Source: Trileptium ribeirensis (taxonomy: Eukaryota; Nematoda; Enoplea; Enoplida; Thoracostomopsidae). From it: a stretch of 64,000 bases of DNA. The notes beneath the pieces are model-generated. The model saw only the letters and a program-made list of their open reading frames with translations. It was not told where the DNA came from and did not search any database. Made by a program: the position numbers and the translations under genes. Location of the stretch: the NCBI GenBank assembly GCA_030248225.1, contig JASANE010028231.1, positions 62,001-126,000 on the forward strand, read 5' to 3'. Below, piece by piece: positions 11,150 through 22,705 of the stretch (positions are counted from its first letter, which is position 1; each line of letters begins with the position of its first letter).

Positions 11150-12399
11150 GTTTTTTGTTCTTCAGAAAATGACCGATTTTGTCATCATTTAACACAACGA
11201 CAGTCTTTCCCGGTTTGCTCCACACGAGATTGATATCAAGGGTACTTTCGTTCCGTGGCTGCACATTGCCGTTTATAATCTGATGCTTGAATTCAGACAA
11301 TTTTTTGCCCTTGACGCTCGACTCTCTTTCGCAGATGAAGTCATTCGAAACCCTACTCAAGCCGCCAATTGGTTGGCTGACCATGGCTTTCGAATAAAAC
11401 CGGAGTATTTGTTTCGTATCGATGATTTGTACGTCGATATTATGGTAAACGAGATGCAAAGATCCGGAAGCACATTTCGCAAGTGTTTTATTGAGGCAGT
11501 GGAGTCAATGAATTGTCCGGAGCGGGACCGTTTTGTCGTGTGAAACTCTCAGAACGACAGGAATTCGACGAAATCTGCTTATCGCAAGATGCGGCCACTT
11601 TGAGGGCTTCAATTTGTATGGTCGGGCTCTTGACAAGCTGAAGAACATGTACCTACAGGGTGAGTACAAGACGACCTTTGGAATTGATCGGCTTCTTAGC
11701 AACGGCTTTCCGCCACCCCTTATTTCGTGTCGGCGCACTATCTTGGTGCTGTCTGACAGCATGGCCAGACAAGTTCGATCGATTCAGCTTGGTGAAGTTT
11801 TTTCGCTTTCTGGAGCAACATTCAATACATTGGCACACGAAGTCATTGTGCGCGGCGTCAACTTCGCCGACTACGGTTATGTAGTAATCAATGCGGGCAT
11901 TATCGATGCCCAACAAGGAAGAGATCGTTGGACGAAAGGTTGGTGAAAGATGGAAGCTGAGTTGCGTAAACAGTCGGCGGCTGTTGGTAGAAGTAGATTT
12001 ATTATCAGCCTTCCCTTCCCAAACCCGGCTATTCTGTCAGCGAAGCCATTCTCTGACTGGGTTCAGCAGCAACTGGTTGACGGAGGTCTACTCGGCCATA
12101 GATTTAAATGCGTCAATTAGTTCGATTTCGAAGAAACGCCATTCATAGTCAACGGATGACCCAACTACAAGCTTATCGACGATGACCTTTTTCATTTGTC
12201 GCACCAAGGATTCCGTAAGCTGTGGGTAAAATGGGCCGAGCTGTATCCACAGATCGAACGGGTGGCATATGAGATGACCGCGGAGCATTTGTCGTACAAG
12301 CGGGATGATAAGGATATCATTATTCCTCGCCGGAGCTACGTTGTAGGCAGTCCGAACTTGGGCTCTCGTGTTATCGCCATCAAGAAGGCTCATATTTAA
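11150..12399 (+). pseudogene. Extra 3' ORF with SGNH/GDSL hydrolase-like domain, broken
   Basis: Downstream of the integrase, where some LTR elements carry env, a broken ORF of about 400 codons reaches close to the 3' LTR. Its N-terminal ~110 codons (to 11543) are helix-rich and unrecognised. After a frameshift comes ILVLSDSMAR with the candidate nucleophile Ser codon at 11758-11760 (block I, SDS for the usual GDS), SGATFNTLAH (block II Gly, 11812), and VVINAGIIDAQQG at about 11881-11920 (block III, GIID where GxND is usual). After another frame change near 11930, SRFIISLPFPNP leads to two stops and then DDLFHLSHQGF, a DxxH block V with Asp at 12184 and His at 12193. The order and spacing fit an SGNH hydrolase fold. 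Activity cannot be inferred. Frameshifts near 11540 and 11930 and stops near 12117 and 12156 inactivate it. Confidence 0.6.
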
Positions 12400-12436
12400 G
12401 AAAGATGAGCCAGTAAGGTAACTTTTGTGTCGGGAA

Positions 12437-12791
12437 TGTCGTTAATTTGCATAATATGAAGATTTAGCTATATCACAACTATTGAAATAGGGGACTGAGA
12501 AGAGAAAAGGAAGTGGTTTTATAATGTTTTTGTATTGTTTTGCGAAGTTTGAGTGGCACGTGATATGAATTGTGTAATCATTTTGTGTCGCAAATACATT
12601 CGGTAAAAGGATAGTATATTTCTTGAATGAATGCCTCATTGAAATACTTCGGATCCTCATCGAGACATTGTAATTCGGCTATCTTGGCTGGATTTCTACA
12701 TTAGCAAACTTGGCGAATCTTGGCTTAATCGATTAGCGTTTCGAGCGTAAACGACTTCGCCCGATTCATTCAAGGAAATTATTTTTAAACA
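12437..12791 (+). repeat. 3' LTR of the BEL/Pao element
   Basis: Begins TGTCGTTAATTTGC and ends TTTTTAAACA, matching the 5' LTR at 4089-4448. Relative to that copy it lacks a few bases near its right end and has about 13 substitutions. No strong polypurine tract is visible just upstream (only TCGGGAA). Confidence 0.93.
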
Positions 12792-14305
12792 TCATTAAGG
12801 TTACGCTCCTAGCATTGTGTTTCTGTCTCACTGCTCGTATGATTTAAGCAAAATAAAAAATAAAACTAGATGATAAAATGGCTTGCTACACTATTTATAA
12901 TGTGAAGAAATCGTAATCACTGTGGAAATCCGGTATTTAGGGTAAAATCACTCGAAACTTTGCAGAATACAGTTATTTTAAATTCTTTTTCCAGAATAAA
13001 AATATATTCCACGTTTCAGAAATTTTAGTGCATACCGCCCGCACAATTCCCTATTCACCATCTCTTTGTAAGTTAAAGACAACAAAAGTACTGTACATCG
13101 GACATTTTCGCTGAAAATTTAGCCAATAAGCCCGAGCCAGGGTCGCCCTGGCTGTAACACAGGGGCGCTCGAATTTGGCAACGCAAATAAAAATCAAAAA
13201 GTGCCAGAGTTAAGTCTTTTAACGAAACACGCTGAAAGATTTATTAAATAGCTCCAAAAACGCTGAAACAATGTTTTAGTAAAGAGTTATTGTTACGTAA
13301 TTTGAACGAATTTATGACGTCAGAATGAGGTTTTTGCCAAAATTTACCAATTTTTGAAAGTTTTAGCCGCGGAGAATCCAAAACACTCATTGAAATAGAA
13401 CACTCTAAAGACTTGATTAGAGGCAACCATTTTTGCGAGGCCGTACCACCAACTGGCAGAAGTCAGTATATATATTATGGCGTTGTGTGTCATATGCTAC
13501 AGCAAAATAGATCATCTTACTACGGCTCGAAATATGGGTAATTATAGCTATATGTTGGTATATATGTCGGCGTATATGTAGGTTATTATTTTGGATTGTT
13601 ACACCGCTAGATTCTCTGAGTGTTCGGTCCGTATTTGCGCGAGTCTGATTTGAATATATAAATTTACTTATTTGGATGTGCCATTTATGCAACTTTAACA
13701 TTCTAGTTCTTAAATATCTTCCCTCATGTATTCGTTATGATCCGCATATCTTTTGCTTCAGAATTGTGTTGATTTAATACATTGTTTTATACATGTAGTG
13801 CCTATTAAAATCGAAATGAACGATTTGGTAAGTGTGTTTTCTCCGTTTTTTATTTTTATAATCTGACTTGTGACTTTTTAATTAGGTATTTTTGTCTACG
13901 GAATCGCGCTAGCTGTGAATGGTGGGATCTATGTGGGTGATGGTGGTGTGCCTGACAAAATAAATATCTGATATAGTTCGTAAAAGCGAAGTTTCACGAC
14001 TAGATTTGTAATGGATGTCCTGTATGTGGCCCGGTTATTTTAATATCCAGGCCGGATAGGTACCTAGAGTTTTACCACTAAAATCGTTACTGTCTATTTT
14101 ATTACATGACTGTAAAGGTTATTTAAGCAATTTTTTGCTAGTTAGACTTTATTTGTTGGGTACTGTGCTTTAAAATATATATCACAATCTAAGATCGAAA
14201 TTTCACACAGTGCTCTGCCAAATACCGGGTGGGCGCAATTAGGTAGCATATTCAGAAGCCGGTCAAGTAGAAGCTTGTAGAACTCTAGCACGTTTACATT
14301 GTTTT
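12792..14305. other. AT-rich spacer between LTR element and tandem array
   Basis: No gene or element could be supported. The short ORFs (for example on the minus strand at 13417-13701) have no recognisable motif. Bases 13440-13580 are TA/TATG-rich. Confidence 0.5.
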
Positions 14306-16299
14306 CACTGGCATGGACACCCCTGTTCTTTCTCTTTTGCAGCCAACTTAGGCTTGGAGTTTGGCACTATGGAAGCTCGCGAGTGCTGTTTGAAAGGGGT
14401 CCTTGAATGCCGAAGTCCCAAAAGCTTTCCCGAGGGAAATAGTTATTAGCGTTTTGCCTTTTCTGTAGGTATTGGTTGGGTTATTTCATCCATATTACTT
14501 TTATTTATATTAGTCGATAAGTTGTAAGTAATTTTTTGCTTATAAAATATATACATCGCTAGGGATTTAAACATTATTATCCGATAACTAGTATCCGATA
14601 TTCGGCAGCTACATATCAGGGCACCTTCAGTCACAACGAAATATTACACTGAATAATTGAAAGGATGAGGTGCACAACCACATTTCATTACACGTCGAAT
14701 AAATAAAATTACGAAGATCCACCAATCAGGTATATACAGAGTTCTGTAACCACTAGACAGAAAAAAAAAGAAATTTTCCCAAAATAACGCTATTTGAGGA
14801 AACTCCGCTCACTACGCTCTCTCTGTTTCAACTATTGCACCGATTAAATGACTTTCGCAAAGTTTTTAAAATTAACTCGTGTTCGTGCAAATAATGTTCC
14901 AAACAGTAGGCATTGGGACGAAGCTACCTCAAAGAACTTGCCCTGTGATCTTGGTTGTGCGTTTGGTCGAAAATCTTTGAGTTTTTGGAAAGAAACCCCA
15001 TTTCAGAATTTGAGTAGCAGCGGAAATCTCAGGGACTGTGCTTATGATGATCTAGAGTGTGGCATCAATACGATCCCTAGCTGGCATTTTCTTTTAATGA
15101 GTGGCGGTGATTTATATGGTAAAATTGAACATCCTGTTTTGGGTGAATTTTTAGTTTAGAAATATCAGTGTATTTTTTTCGGTGATGGGAACGCTAACAT
15201 GTTAAACCTTGTATATATCATTTCTAATGCACAAGCGGTACGCTGCCAATATATACCGGTTTTCAACAGAGACCAAAACATCTTGCCGCCTGGCTGAACG
15301 CTGACGGTTCATTTGTTTTCAAACAGGTTATATGATCACGCGCACACGTTTCACATCATTTCCATGGCTATCCTGGGGAACAGAGTAGCACATTGACCAT
15401 GGGTTAGTAGAGCGTATTTTGCGTGTCCAACTTTCCTAACAAGACAAACAAAGCTTCAGTAATAGAAGACAAACAAATGAAGATGTAGTTGTTACAACTT
15501 TCGCACTTCTAATACAACCCAGAATACAACCTTGAGGGGCCGTCAGATAAATTTACGATCCTCTGTCAATTTCGATATAACAACTAGCTTGGAAGATGTG
15601 AAAACGGGAGAAAGCACCACGCGAAAACAATTCAATCGGAATTTGAGATATTTGACATCGAACTAGCCATGAAACCAATACGCCGTTTTCTAGTAGCCTG
15701 CTGAGAGTAGAAAATTTTTTGAAACTTGGTACGTCACCGTTATAATCCTTATTAATTTTTAGTTATTAAAGGTACCTAGTTTTATTAAGGAGCCGGGTCT
15801 GATCTCCCATTTCGCGGCCAGAGTTGTGGAACCGAGCAAGCCTCTAGCCATTTAACTAGCTTGTCTACAGCCTTCCGAAAAGTGTGGGGACATGTCCATT
15901 CTCGGGAAGTGTCTAAGTAGAGGGGATAAATTAGCTATAAAATGCTAAAGATTTCCATATTGTCATGTACCCTTACTGTCTACAAGTATTTTCAGGCTAA
16001 TGACGTTTTAGCATTAAAAATAGCGGTAATAAATGTTTAAAAACATTTTGCATACAAAAACGTAAATTTTTAGACACTAAAATTTGAATTTAGTTAAACA
16101 TTCCGGTTTCGGCCGAGTGGCGGGGGGAAGGAACGGATATGTTAGAAAATCTCCCGAATATTTGGGATTTGGAAAGTGGGCTCCCCACACGCACCACCTT
16201 GGTCACATCAGTTTTACATGTGGGTACCCTGGAGCCAAATGGACTTAATGTCTTGCTCAAGAAGGTGTGCGCATAGGATGGCTCAAACGCGGTCTCATG
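14306..16299. repeat. Tandem array unit A (about 2 kb, empty-site copy)
   Basis: The first of three forward units. It starts at TTCACTGGCATGGACACCCC and ends at the GGTCTCATGA junction with the next unit. Landmarks shared with units B and C are GGAAGCTCGCGAGTGCTG (about 14368), GCGCTATTT..GAAACTCCGC (about 14788), CCATGGCTATCCTGGG (about 15362) and GGTTTCGGCCGAGTGG (about 16105). At 14967-14974 the sequence TCGAAAAT is uninterrupted. This is the empty site of the CR1 insertion present in B and C. A 103-codon ORF at 14848-15159 spans that site. It has no recognisable domain. Confidence 0.85.
14848..15159 (+). other. 103-codon ORF in array unit A, unknown
   Basis: Open from ATG 14848 to a stop at 15157-15159. 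The second half (NLRDCAYDDLECGIN, then GKIEHPVLGEFLV) is also open in units B and C at 17957-18139 and 24439-24621 with only single-residue changes. In those units the CR1 insertion and a small indel separate it from the first half. I do not recognise a family. Conservation may simply reflect recent duplication, so coding status is uncertain. Confidence 0.25.
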
Positions 16300-19200
16300 A
16301 ATTCTCGAAGCATGTCATTTGATGAACGCTTACAAGATGCAAAATAGAGAAATGCGTACGCACGCAAATTTTGTTCATGCATCGCATTTCGCTGGCATGG
16401 GACACCCCTCTTCTTTCTCTTTTGCAGCCGTCTTAGGCTTGGAGTCTGGCACTATGGAAGCTCGCGAGTGCTGTTTGAAAGGGGTCCTTGAATGCCGAAG
16501 TCCCAAAAGCTTCCCCGAGGGAAATAGTTAATTATTAGCGTTTTGCACTTTCTGTAGGTATTGGTTGGGTTATTTCATCCATATTACTTTTCTTTATATT
16601 AGTCGATAAGTTGTAAGTAATTTTTTGCTTATAAAATACATCGCTAGGGATTTAAACATACTTTTGCTGCAGCGCAGCCCATTGTTGACAATTATCCGAT
16701 AACTAGTATCCGATATTCGGCAGCTACATATCAGGGCACCTTCAGTCACAACGAAATATTACACTGAATAATTGAAAGGATGAGGTGCACAACCACATTT
16801 CATTACACGTCGAATAAATAAAATTACGAAAATCCACCAATCAGGTATATACAGAGTTCTGTAACCAATAGACAGAAAAAAAGAAATTTTCCCAAAATAG
16901 CGCTATTTGAGGAAACTCCGCTCACTACGCTCTCTCTGTTTCAACTATTGCACCGATTAAATGACTTTCGCAAAGTTTTTAAAATTAATTCGTGTTCGTG
17001 CAAATACGTAATGTTGTTCCAATCAGTAGGCATTGGACGAAGCTACCTCAAAGAACTTGCCTTGTGATCTTGGTTGTGCGTTTGGTCGAAAATGCTCACC
17101 GGTCCGGCCCCCGTCCATGTACGTATATATATCACTTCTTTGTATATTTGACAGCTTGTCGATTGGGGCCAGAAATAATGCCGCTTCAGTTGTAGCGGCA
17201 GTTTCGATTTGAACACAACTGAAAGAACACGGAGAACAGCCAAACCACTGTGTCAACAACGTGCTAGGAAACCGGAGTCGTGGAGTCTTGATTTAAAAAT
17301 ATCTGTTGTCGGTGCCGAAACAACAAGTTCGGGTAGATCGTTCCACACGCCGACTACACGCACCGCAAATTGAAATTTTCGATAGTTGTGTCTACCGACT
17401 CGGTTAACACGTAAATGGAGATAATGACTACGAAGGCCACTTGAAGGAGCTAGTTCGACAAGGTTGTTCCATTCAAAGTCCACAAGTCCATGTATCATCT
17501 TATGTAGTAGAATAAGATCAGCACGAACACGACGGAGACGCAGAGAGTCGATGCCTAACCACTGTAGTCTTTTTTCATAGTCAAAATCACTAATTTCAGG
17601 AACTAGCTTTGTCGCCCTGCGTTGCACCTATTCGAGCAATACAATGTCTCTTTACAGATATGGACTCCATGCACAAATGGAGTACTCTAAAATCGGGCAC
17701 ACTAATGCAAAATAAAGGGACAAAAATGTACGCTTGCTCCAATATCGGATTGTTCGGCGCATCGCACCAATAACGCTATTTGCCGATTTGACCGCCGCGA
17801 AACATTGAAGGGAAGGTTTTAGGTCGGTTGAAATGACAACACCCAGATCTTTGCACGAGGTTGCATTAGGGACTGGGACATCGGACATGTAATATTGCAC
17901 ATTTGGGTTTGCCGATCCAAAATGCAAACAAGAAAATTTAAGAACATCGAAAATCTTTGAGTTTTTCGAAAGAAACCCCATTTCAGAATTTGAGTAGGGG
18001 CGGAAATCTCAGGGACTGTGCTTATGATGATCTAGAGTGTGGCATTAATACGATCCCTAGCTGGCATTTTCTTTTAATGAGTGGTGGTGATTTATATGGT
18101 AAAATTGAACATCCTGTTTTGGGTGAATTTTTAGTTTAGAAATATCAGTGTATTTTTTTCGGTGAACGCTAACATGTTAAACCTTGTATATATCATTTCT
18201 AATGCACAAGCGGTACGCTGCCAATATGTACCGGTTTTCAACAGAGACCAAAACATCTTGCCGCCTGGCTGAACGCTGACGGTTCATTTGTTTTCAAACA
18301 GGTTATATGATCACGCACACACGTTTCACATCATTTCCATGGCTATCCTGGGGAACAGAGTAGCACATTGACCATGGGTTAGTAGAGCGTATTTTGCGTG
18401 TCCAACTTTCCTAACAAGACAAACAAAGCTTCAGTAATAGAAGACAAACAAATGAAGATGTAGTTGTTACAACTTTCGCACTTCTAATACAACCTTGAGG
18501 GGCCGTCAGATAAATTTACGATCCTCTGTCAATTTCGATATAACAACTAGCTTGGAAGATGTAAAAACGGGAGAAAGCACCACGCGAAAACACAATTCAA
18601 TCGGAATTTGAGATATTTGACATCGAACTAGCCATGAAACCAATACGCCGTTTTCTAGTAGCCTGCTGAGAGTAGAAAATTTTTTGAAACTTGGTACGTC
18701 ACCGTTATAATCCTTATTAATTTTTAGTTATTAAAGGTACCTAGTTTTATTAAGGAGCCGGGTCTGATCTCCCATTTCGCGGCCAGAGTTGTGGAACCGA
18801 GCAAGCCTCTAGCCATTTAACTAGCTTGTCTACAGCCTTCCGAAAAGTGTGGGGACATGTCCATTCTCGGGAAGTGTCTAAGTAGAGGGGATAAATTAGC
18901 TATAAAATGCTAAAGATTTCCATATTGTCATGTACCCTTACTGTCTACAAGTATTTTCAGGCTAATGACGTTTTAGCATTAAAAATAGCGGTAATAAATG
19001 TTTAAAAACATTTTGCATACAAAAACGTAAATTTTTAGACACTAAAATTTGAATTTAGTTAAACATTCCGGTTTCGGCCGAGTGGCGGGGGGAAGGAACG
19101 GATATGTTAGAAAATCTCCCGAATATTTGGGATTTGGAAAGTGGGCTCCCCACACGCACCACCTTGGTCACATCAGTTTTACATGTGGGTACCCTGGAGC

Positions 19201-19424
19201 AAATGGACTTAATGTCTCAAGAAGGTGTGCGTCAGGATGCTCAAACGCGGTCTCATGAATTCTCGAGATGTCATTTGATGAACGCTTACAAGATGCAAAA
19301 TCAAGAAGCGACGCACGCAAAGCAGCATCGCTCGCATCGCGCGATCGACACCCCTCTCTCTCTGCAGCCTCTAGGCTGGAGTCTGGCACTATGAGAAATC
19401 GCGAGGCTGTTGAAAGGTCCTGAA
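16300..19424. repeat. Tandem array unit B (about 2.95 kb, filled copy)
   Basis: Unit B opens with about 90 bp derived from a LINE RT (GAATTCTCGAAGCATG onward). From 16388 it repeats unit A, with the CR1 insertion adding 854 bp at 17094-17947. It ends near 19256. A truncated, increasingly altered start of a further unit follows to about 19424. B lacks a 12-bp piece (CAGAATACAACC) near 18495 that A and C have, and it differs from C at scattered bases. B and C are therefore distinct copies and not an assembly echo of one another. Confidence 0.82.
17094..17947 (-). mobile_element. 5'-truncated CR1-like LINE insertion in unit B
   Basis: On the minus strand this insert encodes the C-terminal part of a CR1-clade reverse transcriptase: SCKDLGVVISTDLKPS, then MRRTIRYWSKRTFLSLY, FALVCPILEYSICAWSPYL, QRRATKLVPEIS and LLHKMIHGLVDFEWNN. 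Two in-frame stops interrupt it near 17635-17656. The TCGAAAAT at 17086-17093 is repeated exactly at 17948-17955, giving an 8-bp target-site duplication. Unit A shows the unoccupied site. There is no poly(A) at the 3' end, as expected for CR1. Confidence 0.88.
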
Positions 19425-22400
19425 GCTAGAGCTTGCTCGTCCACAACTCGCCGCGAAATCAAAAAACGAAGACTCCCGAAAAACTAGACCAAAACTAAAA
19501 AAAAAGATATAACGGACGACCAAGTTCAAAAAATTCTACTCTCGCAGCTACTAGAAAAAAACAGCAGGCATCATGCTAGTCGAGTCAAATATCTCGAATC
19601 CGAGAAGGTTCGCGGCATACTTTCTCCCGTTTACATCTCCAAGCGATATATATCGAAAGGAGATCGAAGAAATATCTGACGCCCCTCAAGGTATAGAAGG
19701 CCGAAAGTGTAACAACTACATCTCGTGTGTCTTCTATACTGAAGCTGTGTCTGTAAAAGCGAACACACAAAAACGCTCTACAACCCATGAGATCAATGGA
19801 CTCTGTTCCCCAGATAGCCGGGAAAAAATGTGAAACATGTGCATAAATATATAACCTGAAAACAAAAATGAACCGTCAGCGAAGCAGCGGCGAGATGTTG
19901 TCTCTTTGAAAACCGTACATATGCAGCGTACCGCGTGCATTCAAAAATGATATATACAAGTTAACATGTAGTTCACCGAAAAAATACACGATATTCTAAA
20001 ATTAAAAATCACCGAGAAACAGAGTCAATTTCATATAAATCGCCACCACCTAAAAGAAAATGCCAGCTAGATCGTATAATGCCGCACACCTAGATCGTCG
20101 GGCGCAAGTCCCATAAACTCGCCTACTAGAATTCTGAAATGGTCTTCGAAAAACTCAAAGATTTCAAATTTCTTAAATTTCTTGTGCCGTGAATAGCAAA
20201 CCGAATGTGCAAATGTACATGTCCTGTCCCAGTACTAATCAACCTCGTGGAGGGTCTCGTGTCCTCTTCAACCCGACCGACCTCCCTCAATGTCGCGGCG
20301 GTCAAATCGCAAATAGCTATTGGCGATGCGCCGAACGATCCGATATGAAAATATCCCCTTATTTGCATAGGTGCCGACATCTCCATTTGTGCATGAATTC
20401 CCAATCTTAAAAAAGAGACAGTATGCTCAAATAAGGCAACGCGGCGACAAAGCTAGTCCTAAATAGGATTACTATGAAAGACTACAGGCAGCTCGACTCT
20501 CTGCTCTCCTCGTTTCTGCTGATCTATTCTCTCGTAAGATGATACATGACTATGACTGAATGAACAAACCGTCGAACTAGCTCCTTCAGGGCCCTCTAGC
20601 CTATCTCCATTACGCGCTAACCCGAGTAGTAGACACAAACTATCAAAAAATATTCATACGTTAGCAGCAGGGGAACGATCTACCCGAAATTCAGCACCCA
20701 AAAGCAACAGATATTTTAAATCGAGAACTCACCGCTCCGTCCTAGCACGCGCGCGGGTTCTGCTCTCCTTTCTCATTTTCAAATCGAAACTGCGCCGCTA
20801 CAGACTGAACGCCTATTTCTGCCCAAATCGAGCAACGTCAAATATACAAAAGGATATATATATACTACATGACGAGGGCCGACCGTGAGCATTTCACCAA
20901 ACGCACAGAGCCAAGAGATCACAAGCAATCTGAGTAGCTTCTCCAATCCTACTGATGAACAACAACTATTGCACGAACACGAATAATTTTAGAAACTGCG
21001 AAAGTCATTAATCGTGCCATATGAAACAGAGAGCTAGGAGCGAGTCCTCAAATAGCGCTATTTGGAAAATCTTTTCTTCTATCCATACAGAACTCTTATA
21101 TACCTGATGGATTTCTAATTTATTATTCGACTGTAAAATTGTGTGCACCTCCTACTCAATATTCAGGTAATATCTGTACTGGAGCTGATATGTAGCTGCC
21201 GAATACTCAAATCTATATCGATAATTCAACAATTGCTCAGCTGCAGCAAAAGTATGTAAACCCCTAGCGATGTATTTATAAGCAAAAATCTTCAACTATC
21301 GACTAATATAAAGAGAGAGAATATGATGAAATAGTCCAACCAATCTACAGAAAGGCAAAACGCTAATAATTAACTATCCCTCGGGAGAAAACTCGAACTC
21401 ACAAGACCCCTTTCAAACAGCACTCACCAACCATAGCCAGACTCCAAGCCGAGCGCTGGAAAGAAAGAAGAGGTCCCATCCAGCGAAATGCGATCATAAC
21501 AAAATCCTACGCATCTCTATTTCATCGTAAGCCATCAAATACAGCTCAAGAATAGGAGACCACATCAAGCCATCCTATGCGCCACACACCCGAGCAAGAC
21601 AAATCCATCTCCAGACCCCGCATTAAAACGATACCAAGGGCGGGGGAGCCCACTCCAAATCCCAAATATCGAGATTCTAACATATCCCCTCCCCCGCCAC
21701 TCGCCGAAACCGAATTTTAACTAAATCAAATTTCATCTCTCTAAAAATACTTTATCAAAATTAAACATTATCCCTATTTTAATCTAAAACCATAGCTGAA
21801 AATACTTAGACAAAGACATACGATATGAAATCTTAGCATTTATAGCTAATATCCCCTCTACAGACACCCCGAGAAGACATTCCCCACACTCGAAGCTGTC
21901 AACAAGCTATAAATGCTAGAGCGCTCGTCCACAACTCTGCCGCGAAAGGAGATCAGACCCGCTCCTAATAAAACAGACCTAATAACTAAAAATAATAAGA
22001 TATAACGTACACCAAGTCAAAAAATTCTACTCTCAGCAGCACTAGAAAACGCTATCATCTATCGATTCAAATATCTCAAATCCGAGAATTCGCGCTCTCC
22101 CTTCACATCCCAAGCTATTATATCGAAATGACAGAGATCGTAAATATCTACGCCCCTCAAGTTACTGTATAGAAGCGAAAGAACAACTACATCTCATTTC
22201 CTATACTGAAGCTTTCTTAGAAAGACACGCAAAATACGCTCTACTAACCCAGTCAATTCTACTCTTCCCCAGATAGCCATGAAAATTAAACCGCGATCAT
22301 ATAACCTTGAAAACAAAAACCCAGCTCAGCCAGCGCAAGATCTCTTAAAACCGATATATGCAGCACCGCAAGAAAATATATACAAGTAACATTAGCCCCA

Positions 22401-22535
22401 TCACCGAAAAAAATACACATATCTAAACTAAAAATCACCCAAAACAATTTCAATTACCATATAAATCACCGCCACAACTAAAAGAAAATCCACAGATCAT
22501 ATCCACACCAGATCATATAAGCACATCCCAGATCC
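19425..22535. repeat. Degraded inverted copy of array units A and B
   Basis: Read as reverse complement, this stretch follows unit B from about 18815 back to 16300 and then unit A back to about 15030. Landmarks include GCTAGAGCTTGCTCG (19431), the CR1 insert at about 20130-20890, CCGACCGTGAGCATTT (20879), CACTCGCCGAAACCG (about 21698) and GCTAGAGCGCTCGTCC (about 21917). About 3.1 kb represents about 3.8 kb of template. Bases are lost throughout, especially in short homopolymers, and G and T become scarcer to the right. ORFs inside it are shadows. See the finding on a fold-back artefact. Confidence 0.8.
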
Positions 22536-22690
22536 CTCACTCAAATCAAACCCAAAAACCAAAGATCACCAAACCACAACCAAAACACAAAAAACCAACC
22601 ACAACAACACAACACAAAAAAAACAAACAAACAAAAAAACAAAGCAACAAACCCAAAACAAAAACCCAACAACCACAACACACAAACACC
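22536..22690. other. A/C-only low-complexity tract
   Basis: After about 22540 the sequence is almost entirely A and C for roughly 140 bases, with only two or three G or T bases in the first stretch, and is not a simple repeat. It lies exactly where the degraded inverted copy fades and just before the clean sequence of unit C resumes at about 22706. Basecaller noise or a bad join is more likely than genomic sequence. The 62-codon minus-strand ORF here is an artefact of composition. Confidence 0.7.
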
Positions 22691-22705
22691 CCCCACAAAT
22701 GGGAG

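Larger units (their letters stand above)
4089..12791 (+). mobile_element. BEL/Pao LTR retrotransposon, degenerate, with nested LINE
   Basis: Two direct LTRs of 360 and 355 bp, starting TG and ending CA, bound an interior read on the plus strand. The order is primer-binding site, leader with an inserted RTE LINE fragment, gag with a DUF1759-type region, zinc knuckle, aspartic protease, reverse transcriptase, RNase H region, integrase, DUF5641-like tail, and a further 3' ORF with SGNH-hydrolase motifs. This gag-PR-RT-RH-IN order and the DUF1759/DUF5641 matches are typical of BEL/Pao. At least six frameshifts or stops break the coding region, so the copy is dead. The LTRs differ by about 13 substitutions and small indels (roughly 96% identical). 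No target-site duplication is visible: the flanks are CGGACAC and TCATTAAG. That suggests a rearranged or recombinant copy. Confidence 0.93.
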
